Below, piece after piece: positions 15,501-25,800 of a DNA stretch of 64,000 nt (within the stretch, counting starts at the first letter, position 1; each line of letters begins with the position of its first letter). The notes below the pieces were generated by a model. It ran no database searches. It saw only the letters and a program-made list of their open reading frames with translations, and was not told the origin of the DNA. Source of the stretch: Cheilinus undulatus. Lineage: Eukaryota; Chordata; Actinopteri; Labriformes; Labridae. The position numbers were made by a program, and so were the translations under genes. Location: positions 7,142,921 through 7,206,920 of the forward strand of contig NC_054885.1 in the NCBI RefSeq assembly GCF_018320785.1, written 5' to 3'.

Positions 15501-18500
15501 GCGAGTGTTTGTTCTGGAAAGTTTAATAAAAGCTGTTTCTTCCTTACACTTTAAAGGTCAAATATTATGCGAAATACACTTTTTCAGGCTTTTCTAGCAA
15601 AAATATGTGCCCCTAGCCTGTCCACAATCCCCCCAAGAATCAGAAAAATCCTCTGTCTCTGTCAGGACTAAATCTGGCCCCTGTGCAACTGTACTTGATG
15701 ACCCCTGTAGTAGAGCTTTAACAGAAAACAAAATCCCCCTCCACTCACCGTAGGATTTTCTGTTGAAGAAGTGATAGTACTGGTAGACATAGGTGATGAT
15801 GCTCAGACAATCAGGCACTTCATTAGACACCAGATCGTTTGGGTCCAGTAACACAGGGATCCCCAGCTTTGTTTCTGCGATCTCAAATGCCTACGAACCA
15901 AGAAAAGCAAGAGACACAGTTAAAAACGTGGACGGCCTTTTATTCCCAGCCTTTGTGTTAAAAGTTAAATCAACATAGAGGTGAGAGGGACAAACATGCA
16001 CGGTGGCTGGTGGGCAAACACAGATGGAAATGACTCACCAGTTTGTTATTTTGATAAATGTTATCTTTGGACAGCGAGCTGAAATCTCTGCAGCAATGTG
16101 ACAAAAACAGAGAGATGGATTACTGATGATGAAAAAAACAAACAAACAAACAAACAAACAAACAGAGAAAGACTGTTAATGGATGTTAAAGCTGTTTGAA
16201 CAGTCAACAGTCAATGCCACTTGTTGTACAACGTATGATGTTGTGATGGATGTGGTCTATGGTTCAGCTAATTTTTTTTTGCTGAAATAGTCAAGGCCTT
16301 CCTTGAAAGAGAAGTTGTCTAGATGGGCATATGTTGCTCTAAAACCTCACTCTACTTTTCAGCATTGATAGTTCCTTTCCAGATGTGTGAGCTGCCCACG
16401 CCATAGGCACTAATGCAACCCCATACCATCAGAGATACAGGCTTTAGAACTGTGCCAGGATAACAAGCTGGATGGTCCCTCTCCTCTCAAGTCTGCAGGG
16501 TGACTGTGGTTTCCAAAAAAAGATATATCAAATTTTGATTCATCTGACCACAGAACAGTTTTCCATTCCGCCTCAGTCCATTTTAAACAGTCCACAGAAG
16601 ACAGCGGCAATTATGGATTGCATTCACATAAGACTTCTTCTTTGCATAATACAGCTTTATCTTGCATTTGTGGATGATACAGCCATCTCTGTTGACAGAC
16701 AATGATTTGTCAAAGTGCTCCTGAGACCATGCAGTGATTTCCAGTACAGAATCATGCCTGTTTTTAATGCCGTGCCATTGAAAATCACCTACATCCAATA
16801 CTGACCTTCCGCCTTGCCCTTGCACACAGAGATTTCTCCAGATTCTTGGAATCTTTTATACTCTGCCTCTCTAAAATGCTCCTCTTATACCCTGTCATGA
16901 TACTGACCTGTTGCCAGGTCACCTAATTAGTTGCAAAATGCTCCTCCAGCAATTTCTAATTACTACCACTTACTTTTCCAGCCTTTTGTTGCACTGTCCC
17001 TACTTTTTTGAAATGTGTTGCTACCATCAAATTCAAAATAAGCTAACATTTTTCATGAAATGTTAAAATGTCACAGTTATAAAATTTGATACATTGTTAA
17101 TATTCTATTGTGAAAAAAAAGGGGAATTATAAGATTTGACTATCATTGCATTCTGTTTTTATTGACATTTACATAGTGCCCCAACTTTTTTTGAATTTGG
17201 GGTTGTACTTCATGTGACAGGCATGTAAGAGAGGAATGGATCTGTCAGAAAACTGCAAGAAAGCTTCTGCACATGGTCTAAATTGCACAAATACGCAAGC
17301 CTCTTTTTGGGGATCAACTTTAACTATGACACTGAGAATGGAAAATTATGGTTCATGTGGTAGAAGTGGGATCTAGTGGTTTTATAGCGAGATCAGTAGT
17401 TTCATCAGCTGGGAGTACAGGAAGAGATTTTAAGAAAGACAGTTAAGGAGGACCAGTCAATGGATTTGGATTAGGAGAAACAATGCCAGCTGGGGGCCAA
17501 GACAAAGTTAGACTAAAACCCCTCAACTCCCCTCTTTCTCTCTTCTATCATAAAAATGAGGGGAGTAACGGGAGGTAGAGTGTCAGCCTGGCCTCTGATT
17601 TTTCTCTCCTTCCTTTTTCTTTGCAATTCTTGTCAATGAGTAATGTCAGCACCAGGAATAACTGTCTTTATGTGATGACAACTACGATATGCGGCTGCAG
17701 GACGCTGGAGATCACTGCTCAGCCCTCTGGAGGTGTTGTGGGACAAACTAATCCAAACACCGGTTAAGGAGGGTTCCAACTCAACAACCCTGGCAGAGTA
17801 CTGGCATTTTGCTGCCCATCGCTCTGCATGGGTTACTTGTGAGGGCAAATATTAAGGGGATAACTGGATTTAAGGATTTCTTTGCAGGGCGCTTATCCTT
17901 TCAGTAGGGCTCAAGTATCTTGTGTTTACTTCTTCTATGTTTGCGATCAGTAGGCATGCAACGACAGAAAGAGAGACAGGACTTTAAAATTGCATCAAAT
18001 CATTGATACTGTAACATTGTCAAAGTTTTGTGCAGTTTTTAAACTATGCAATAGTTTGACTGCAATTTGTGATCTTTATAACAAAGCATTTCCCAGAAGT
18101 CTAGGACTTCTGTTTTTGTTGCTGTAGCATTAGACAGGAAATGATGTGGTTTGATTTTTACTGAGATTATATCAAAGTTTAAATCTCTGTTATTGCGGCT
18201 GAATTTCCCTTTGTGGAGTTGTGATTTAGAGGAACATGCAGTTTGAAATCAGAGATTAGGTAAGATTATTCATTGTTGATTTAAATTGAAAACAAATGGA
18301 CTAATCTCACAAAAGTGGACATGAAAAGGTTAAGCAGACACAGAGACGGATTAAGCACGGAGACCAGATTAGTCCTGCAGACAGTGTGAAGATCCCACTC
18401 TGCTCTAGATTAGACGGCACGTTAGTCAGGCTACTGCAGTCAGGAGGAACATTCAGTCTCAAGACAGAACCGAAAACACAGAAACGATCAGGAAAACATG

Positions 18501-20878
18501 TTTTCACACTGGGGTTGCAAAGGGAACAAAACATTAAACTTAGAGACAATATAAGTAAAAATTAAACAGTACTGATAGCTGAATACTGGGTCATTTCTTG
18601 CTTCTGGTTATCAAAATTGCAGACAAACTCCGACAGAGGCGGTCTAAATTAAACAAAAACACTGGAATTTTCGTAAGACAGTGCTGTCTTGCTATAGAAA
18701 CCGCTTTTGGTTATAAATTTGACTAAAAAATGGGCATAGGTGGCCTAATTGTTTGGTCGTGCCCCATTCCCATCTCTACTCCCTCATTCCATCTCTCTCC
18801 ACTGACCTATCTCAATAATAAAGGCTTAAAAAAGCCCAAAAAATATCTCTTAAGATCCTTTTTTTAAGTTTGGTTCTTTCAATCATTAAAATAACCAAAT
18901 TTCCCCTTTATGGGGATCAATAAAGGTTTTCTTGTCTCTTATCTTACTTTGAAATAGCAGAGATTGCATCAGTTTGACAAATTAAGTATAAAAAAGTATA
19001 GAAGTTTCCAAAGTTTTGATAACTGTAGGATAAAGCCATCAAAAATGCATGCACACTCCTACAAACAGTCTGTTCTGCACACATTTGGCGACAGCTTTGG
19101 GGCAGATTTTTTTCCCTGCATGCCAAGAAGTTTGCCTGCAATTCTTGGTCTTAAAAAACAATAAACCACACAACTTGTGGCATGGTGCTGCCATGGTAAA
19201 GAAATATTTGATTTTAAATAGTTTATTTGGATGTCTAAAATAACTTTAAGCCAAAATTTGCGGTGTTAGGGTATAAACTGCAGAAGACCACAGACAACAT
19301 TTCAGTACTGCCTGCATTTATGAGGGATTAATTCCTTCTAGGCTTCTATGTTTGCTGCTGTTGTTTCAAGCAACTATTGATATTGTTTCATTCCTACTGA
19401 ACTTGTAGTCCTGGACCACTGATGGACTTGACTTGACTTGAAGCTGCCTTCTTGGATGCTCCTTTGCATGGGCGTAGCACGGGGGGGGGGGGGTAAAGGC
19501 TACTGATTACCTGGGCCCCCAGTAGGGAGGGGCCCTTGAGAAACTTTAAATGAAATGTATGTTTATTTTTTTTGAGTACGTGTCATTATTGAATCAAAAG
19601 CAACTAATTTAATCGGTCAACAGACTGAAATTTGTACCAAATAATAAAAAAAAAAATACTGAACGATTGGGGAAAATAATCTAAATGCGATTTATTCTTT
19701 CAATATTGCAACTGCGATATGACATGCAATTAAGTTCCTGATCTTGTGTTTTTTTGCAACAAACACCAGAAATAGATCGTTCTATACTACAACAAACTCA
19801 ATATTAGATAAAACTAGAGTTGAAAATTTAAATATCTATTTGTGATGATTTTGACTCATATTGCAAATTGGATAGGAATTTTTGCATTTAAGTCATAATT
19901 TTTATGTCAATCTCATATTTAGTAAGAAAAATGTACAAAAAGTAAGATTTTTGGTGACTTTCCAAAAAAACTGCCACTAGGATGATTGCATGATGAGTAA
20001 TTTATAAAATCTCTGCAGCAAAAATTTTTTAAAACTGGCATTTTGATACATTTCAAGTTGAAGATGATTTGAAAATTGCACCAGGCCATATTGCGATTTA
20101 ATCTAATTTTCGATTCATTTCCCAGCCCTATTTAGGATCACAAATGTTTGCAGGTGTAGATTGCATATGGCTAGGTGCTTGATTTTATACACCTGTGGCA
20201 ATGGCTCTGATTGAAACACCTGGATTTAATAATTAACAGGTATGTACAAGTCAGTTTTTTCTATATAGTGCCATAAAAAACAGTTACTCTTAACCAGGGT
20301 TTCCAATTGTTCCACTGTGACAACTTTTTGTGTGCTGGTGCCCCTCTGCACTCAGCAGGTGCCCTTTTAGGTATTTTCTCCCCTGCCCCTCAAATATCCT
20401 GAGTCTGCCACTGTCCTAGACATCCAAACTGGGTCATTTCTTTTATTTATTTATTTATTTATTTATTTTACCAATAACAGAGCACTATCAAAATTGCACA
20501 AATAATTTGGCATTGCTTCTTTACTGTCTACTATGAGTTTTCTTGCAATTTTTGATGGACTAAGTCCTCTTTTGCACACCTGTTTGATGAAATAATAGTT
20601 TCTTTTCAGACTTTTGAGTATTATCTAGAATAACAGAGATTGCATAGTTTTGAAAGAAGGTATGTAAATCATATCGTTGACAACCTGGCTGTAATACCTG
20701 ACTGATCTACTCACATGAGGTCAGGTCTGTGTCTGTGGATGATGGCACAGAAAGCCAGTCCATCCCTGAACGACGTTGACATGTTCTTGATCTCCACGTC
20801 GGGGTACCTGGCGCAGGTGAGACGGCACCATTCTCGTACAGTCTTCGGTGAAGTCATTTCTTGAGCGAGGTTTGACAT
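6546..20878 (-). CDS. micall1: MICAL-like protein 1 (endosomal adaptor)
   Basis: Scaffold of tubular recycling endosomes that binds EHD1 through NPF motifs and Rab8-family GTPases through a C-terminal bMERB domain. Coding exons: 20715-20878, 16039-16087, 15749-15890, 15093-15181, 14842-14984, 13263-13843, 13113-13161, 9507-10641, 8032-8154, 7759-7885, 7528-7618, 7357-7430, 7003-7117, 6869-6915, 6546-6670. They sum to 3054 nt (1017 residues); human is 863. Domains: CH about 8-115 ([19 protein letters not shown]), LIM about 170-228 with all eight zinc ligands, Pro/Ser-rich linker, five NPF repeats at 463-629, a sixth NPF at 790, and bMERB about 826-985. The N-terminus could be this Met or the one eight codons on (MTSPKT), which matches the human start better. 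Exons 4 and 8 have tandem CAG acceptors. MICALL2 was considered, but NPF content and synteny favour MICALL1. Confidence 0.95.
8740..9125 (+). repeat. LINE 3'-end fragment with (ggat)n tail
   Basis: In micall1 intron 8. The right end reads 'ataagcggaatagaaaatgg' followed by atggatgga, the typical 3' terminus of an abundant teleost LINE-type repeat (from memory). The left limit is approximate. A separate hAT-like end (CAGGGGTTCTCAACTAAG) starts at 8183 in the same intron, but I could not find its partner. Confidence 0.5.
12340..12890. repeat. Degenerate G/T-rich tandem array
   Basis: In micall1 intron 7 (10642-13112). Words such as 'gggaaatt', 'ggaaattttc' and 'gaatttgctttgaga' recur about every 40-60 bp with heavy divergence, so the array is recognisable by theme but not by exact repeats. 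It has no coding potential. The rest of this 2.5-kb intron shows nothing I recognise. Confidence 0.55.
14150..14325 (+). repeat. Fragment of an abundant teleost LINE-type repeat
   Basis: In micall1 intron 5. The order of words 'ggtgaggggctcagacatc', 'catcaaaaggagctagc', 'gggcgccttcc' and 'agtagacccagaactc' matches, from memory, a very common teleost LINE 3' segment. It is short and decayed. No reading frame remains. Confidence 0.5.
16136..16163. repeat. (aaac)n microsatellite
   Basis: About seven copies of aaac directly beyond the acceptor side of micall1 exon 2, in intron 1. A simple repeat, likely length-variable between individuals. Confidence 0.9.
16279..17208 (-). mobile_element. Decayed Tc1-like DNA transposon
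   Basis: In micall1 intron 1, antisense to the plus strand. Minus-strand frames retain fragments of a Tc1/mariner-type transposase: [14 protein letters not shown] (16583-16825 frame), [14 protein letters not shown], and the catalytic-region block [19 protein letters not shown] (16410-16610 frame). Frames are broken by stops and shifts. The right end reads GGGGTTGTA, matching the TACAACCCC-type terminus of this family (from memory). The left side is truncated, so the last catalytic residue is missing. Not functional. Confidence 0.8.
19658..20130. mobile_element. hAT element, TAGGGCTG family, copy B
   Basis: In micall1 intron 1. Contains ctgaacgattggggaaaa at the left and ends 'cattt cccagcccta' at the right, with the same interior order as copies C and D. 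The first bases of the left end are lost in an A-rich run, and I see no 8-bp duplication. An older, damaged copy. Confidence 0.72.
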
Positions 20879-21430
20879 GTGCGATGTTGAACATAATGCT
20901 TTAGGAGAGATGAATCAAACCTTTGTAGAGGAAACAGGAAACCAGCATCTTCAATTCACTTCTCTTCATGCAGAAAACCTGCGGACACATCAAACCCTGC
21001 ATCAGAAAACATCACATCTGAGCATGGTGTAAAAAAGCAGGAAGGAAATGAGTCATATTACCAGGTTGTGTTGATTTTGTCGTGGTAAGAGTTTCAGTCG
21101 GCGCCTGTGAGGCGATTTTAACCGCTTCAATGTCTGCACGCAGCCTCCGAACTTAGGTTAACGGTTTCCTTCACCTACGGTAACCCCGGTCTCTTTTCTC
21201 CTCCAAGGAGACTTTAAACAAAGTTAAATGACTTCTAAACTTCAGCATTTCTCTGATAAATCTCAGTCCCTGTGACTGAAGAGGCGCAAATTTCAATAAA
21301 ATCACGTTACTTGGCCGTAGTCCTCGTTGTTGTGGTTCCCATTCGGTGGTATGGACAATAGCTACCGGTAGAGGGAGACATAGAGCTGCAGCCGCTCTAT
21401 AATTAGTAAGGGGAGGTTTCTGGTTACTGC
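20879..21430 (-). other. micall1: micall1 5' region
   Basis: Lies upstream of the first coding exon. It is free of recognisable repeats and more GC-balanced than its surroundings up to about 21340, so the transcription start of micall1 probably lies within it. Several ATGs occur between 20891 and 21060 on the minus strand, so upstream open frames are possible if this is transcribed. No exact start site or TATA element is evident. Confidence 0.35.
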
Positions 21431-21479
21431 TTTATTTGTCTGATGAAAACTTCACAGTGATTTTTATTTTCAAAGAATT

Positions 21480-22145
21480 AAAACAAATCATCTGCGTAAG
21501 TTTTGCCCTTGATAAAAAGCCCTCTTTTGTGCCCTCTAAGTGGAAAAAAAATTTGCTCTGTGCTCCTTCAGTGAACAAAAGTTGGAAAATGTGCATTTTT
21601 GAGTGCCCTCTAAACAAAAACATAAGACAGCATACCCTCTAAAGTGCCCTCCATGTGACAAAATTTGACAAATTGCCCCCAAAGTGGAGGGAAAATTGAC
21701 ATATTGCCTCTAAATTCCCATCTCAGTAGACAAATGTTGGCTAATTGCCCTCCAGGTGGACAAAATTTTGCTCTTGCTCCTTAAGTTGACAAAAATTGAA
21801 CAATATGCATATTTGAGTGCCCTCTAAATGAAAGAAATTTGACAGAGGACCCTCTTAAGAGCCCTTCATGTAGACAAGTCTGACAAATTGCCCATCCTTA
21901 CTGCCCTCAAGTGGACAAATTTGATTAATTTCCGTCTAGGTGTATGAAAATTGTACAATGTGCCTATTTAAGTGCCTTCTGAATAGAAAAACTTGACATA
22001 TTGCCGTCTTTGGTGCCCTTAAATTGGACAAAAAATGACAAATTGCCTCTAAAGTGCTCCCTCAGTGAATAAGTATTAGCTAATTGCCCTCTTTGGTGCT
22101 CTCTTAGTGGACAAAATTTGGCTTATTGCCCTGTAAGTGGGCAAG
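21480..22145. repeat. Degenerate 'tgccctc-aagtggacaaa' tandem array
   Basis: The unit theme is 'attgccctctaagtggacaaaatttg', repeated roughly every 40-60 bp more than ten times across 660 bp. Units differ from each other and none repeats exactly. The array fills most of the spacer between the head-to-head genes micall1 and GGA1. Confidence 0.75.
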
Positions 22146-22786
22146 TTTGAGGCTTGGCATTGTACCACAGGAGTTAAATTTTTATATTTGGCATTTTTTA
22201 AATGTATCAAATATATATTTTTTGTCTTCTTCAATTATTTTTGTTGATGTAACGCTATCTTTTTTGTATCATAATGGTGATGATGCTGTTTTAAGGGGCC
22301 CATGTGAAATTTTGTCCAGGGGCCCAGTAGTCTAGGATCATGACAGCCTAAAATATAAATACAATCTGAATCAGTTCTGTTTATAATTTGTGTAAATAAA
22401 AAATGTCAATACTTTATTTCAGCTTTTAAGCAAATTTCAAACAATCACTGTTAGCACAGAAGACTTGAGCACTATTACACATCTGTATAAATATTTGCAT
22501 ACATTAACATGAAGTAAACTATTTATTATACAAAATAACAGATATCAAAATAATCCTTCAAAAGACACTTGAAATGAAATGGAAAAAGAAAAATATATAA
22601 TTGAATAATATATATTTCTGTTTGAACAATTATACATTAGATAATATAACAATATGCAGCTGTACTAAAAAATACAGATTTCATTTAACGCCAGGGTGTC
22701 AACAAAATTGAATAAATATATAGTTATTTATTTATTTTGTCTACCTGGTTCTGTACCTCATCTGACTCTACGTGCTAACATGCAAA

Positions 22787-22796
22787 TCTCGCGAGA
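22787..22796. promoter_or_regulatory. gga1: TCTCGCGAGA core promoter element of GGA1
   Basis: A perfect palindromic TCTCGCGAGA lies 28 bp upstream of the GGA1 start codon. A second half-site (aaatctcgc) follows at about 22811. This motif is a known CpG-island promoter element in vertebrates, bound by BANP when unmethylated. Its closeness to the ATG implies a very short 5' UTR or a transcribed element. Confidence 0.75.
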
Positions 22797-22823
22797 CTGA
22801 CGCACCACATAAATCTCGCAGTG

Positions 22824-25800
22824 ATGGCTGCGCCCCCCGATGCGGAGAGTTTGGAGTCTCGTATCAGTGAGTATTTTAAACTTAATACACCAATGAATCA
22901 GGGAACAGAGAGCCTGGCACGAACACATAACTATCCGTGAGTGGTTGTGGATGAGATGACAGCTCACCAGAGCAGCGGCAGTCCCAGCAGAGAGCGCCCA
23001 GAGCCCGCCGTCACATCCAGGATGCTAGCCTAGCTCCGGAGCTGCTGTGGCTGCCAGCTGTCAACACACAGAGGCTAGCATTAGCTTCACGGATAGATAG
23101 CACATCGAGGTAGCTGCTGATAAGATCACACGGTTCTCTTTTTAATTCTTTAAGGGTTTAGTTTGATATCAGCTGAGCTGTGACCTCCGGAGAAAGTTCC
23201 AGATGGGACTGAGCCTCAGTGGGACTGCCGACAGAGAGCTAGCTAACGTGACAGTGTTAGCACCTGCTCCCTGTTTCTGTGAGAGCTGGGTCATGTGGAA
23301 AAGACTTAATGAATTTTAATCATTAAGTCTCGAGATGCCCGAAGGCCTCCAGCCCAGATGGCTACTATAGAAGTCAGAAACATAGAGATTTTTCAGCCAA
23401 CATCTCTGTTATATACAGTTCAGATGTTTGGCAAATGAATGGGGATTGTCAAAATGTTAATTACTTCAATTGTTTTCAGATAAGTATGTTTTAAACTTGT
23501 ACTGTTTCTGTAATTTTAGTGTTTGATGGTATTACAGAACCACAGCTGTTTCATTTATTTCAGACAGGAGTGTAGAACAGGAGTAAAAACAAGAAATCAC
23601 TCTTTAGATATCTATTACGTGTACTTTTTACTGCTTTGTGATCAATAAGTAATCAGTATTTTGTTTACTTGTACCAAGTTCAAGACAAGGATTTCACAAT
23701 ACCAGAATTTTTAGACCACTGCATGATACAAATGAAGATCCAACAGTACTGAGATACTAGTGGAAGTCCTCGGTACCTGATATTGGGTAATTCTTGTTTT
23801 TTTATGACCAAAAGTTGCACACAGAGTCCTTTTTATATTTTACTAAAATGTTGTCCATTTCCACACAGATAGGTTTTTCTGCAGTCCAAACGATGCACAA
23901 GAGTTCTCATCTAATCTCGGTTCCATTAATGTCCCTAATTTGTAGGAAAATTGTTATGCACGCTGTCAAATTTGCATGAAACATTGGCAACAACTTGCTA
24001 CCGAGGATTTAGTTTGATTAAGGCGATATGCATGAATTTGCCTGCAACATTTGATGCCTAAAAAACAACAAACTACTCAGTTATGTTGCCTAGTATCAAA
24101 CAGGCATCATTATTGTAAGCAGGGATGTAGGATAATAGATTTTTGGCAGTATTCAATATATTAATATTTATTGATAGATTTTAATGTTACTGAAACTAAT
24201 ATAAACTTAGCACAAAAGGTAAGGAAGTTTTTGTTTGGTATACTATTTCTTTGTTGTAATAATGAGTCTTGTCAGTACATCTTCTACGAATGGAAAGCCT
24301 GTTTATTACTCTCTTAAATGGTGCCACATTTGTAAGGAAGATGCATTTGTGGGATGAGCAGCAGGGCTGAGTATGTAGGTTGCACCAATGAAAAATCTCT
24401 TCTCTGCCAATGCCAAACAGCTTGTTCTACCACTGACTCTTGTTTGAGATTGAGATTGCCTCCAATGATGACTATCAGGCACCTGATTGTCAGCACCTGG
24501 GGGTACCAGAAGCTCAAAACACGAGTCAATAGCAACACTAAAATAAGCTTTGTGGCATTGGCAGAGAAGATTCTGCAGATTTTTAATGGATGCAACCCAC
24601 ATACTCAGCTCTGCTGCTCATCCCACAAATGCATGTTCTTTAGTATTGTGGCACCATTTAAAAGGGAAATAAACAGGCTTTCTAATGATATACGTTTTAT
24701 TGCCAAGAAGCACTGCTACAACAATGAAAAAATCTACCAAACACAAATTTCCTTACTTTTTGTGCCAGGTTTAGTTTAATTCCAGTTCTTAAAACACAAT
24801 TGAAAATTAAAGATAAACCAACAAACATACTTTTGTCTTTAAAACACACTGTGGAATTTAAGAATTAAAGTTGACCTTAGTTGATGTAGGTCTGTTTGTC
24901 CTTCTCCACAAACTTAAACCTATATACTGGCTGTAAATACTGTCAGAAGAGGAGCTTTCTTCCCATTTTGGATGGATTATTTTCTCTTTATCCCATCTGT
25001 CCTTTTAAATACACTTAGTTATTTTAAAAGCTTCATTACATTTTGATACTATACAATTATTTCGCATTAAAACACATGCTATCAGAAAATACTAAAGATT
25101 ACTAAACATTTTGACAACCTTTGTATGGTTTATTTTTTTTATGTTTAATTTGTTTTAAAAGAAAAAAAGAACACACACACACTAGTGTCACCTTATTAGG
25201 TTTGCAAACATTAACTTCTTAAAGAAAATGACAGAAATGGTACTGTTGTTAAGATGGGTATACACTGCTGCAGGGTGGTTCTGCCGGGTTACATAATCAT
25301 TTCAATACTTACTAGGCAACACTTGCAGGAGCCACCCCAGTTTATTTTACAACCTTTTTTATGTCTTTTTCCTTTTTTTTTTTGGTTTTGTATAAAATTG
25401 CCATTTGCACACACTAGACTAGAGTGACACCGACAAGTACATCCCTCCTTGAAGATGCATCGACTTAGGCGCTGCAACTCATGTTAAAAATGAAGTGTTG
25501 TTTGCTTTTGTTTCAACAATTTCATCAGCTTCTGGCTGCTGATATTATCCTGTACTCCTGTTCTGGAGGATGATTGCTGCAATACTCTACCTCATCAACA
25601 AGAGGCCTTAACACATAGCTTACCAGCTATGATTATGTAATATTGAGAAACATCTCAAAAGGCAAGTGATGCTATTTGAGCATCTTTATGCAGCTTATTG
25701 CTGATCAAAAGACTGAGTACAGTGTCATTCTAAAGGAAACACTTGATAAGATGTTGTCTCCTTAATTAAACCAATGTTGGTGCATTCACTGATCATGTTT

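Noticed and set aside
21480-22145. Regularly spaced repeats resembling a CRISPR array
   Set aside because: Units are diverged, spacers are not unique against fixed repeats, and the host is a vertebrate.
24306-24779. Overlapping open frames of 93-141 codons on both strands
   Set aside because: They mirror each other because of the large palindrome; no family resemblance or splice context.
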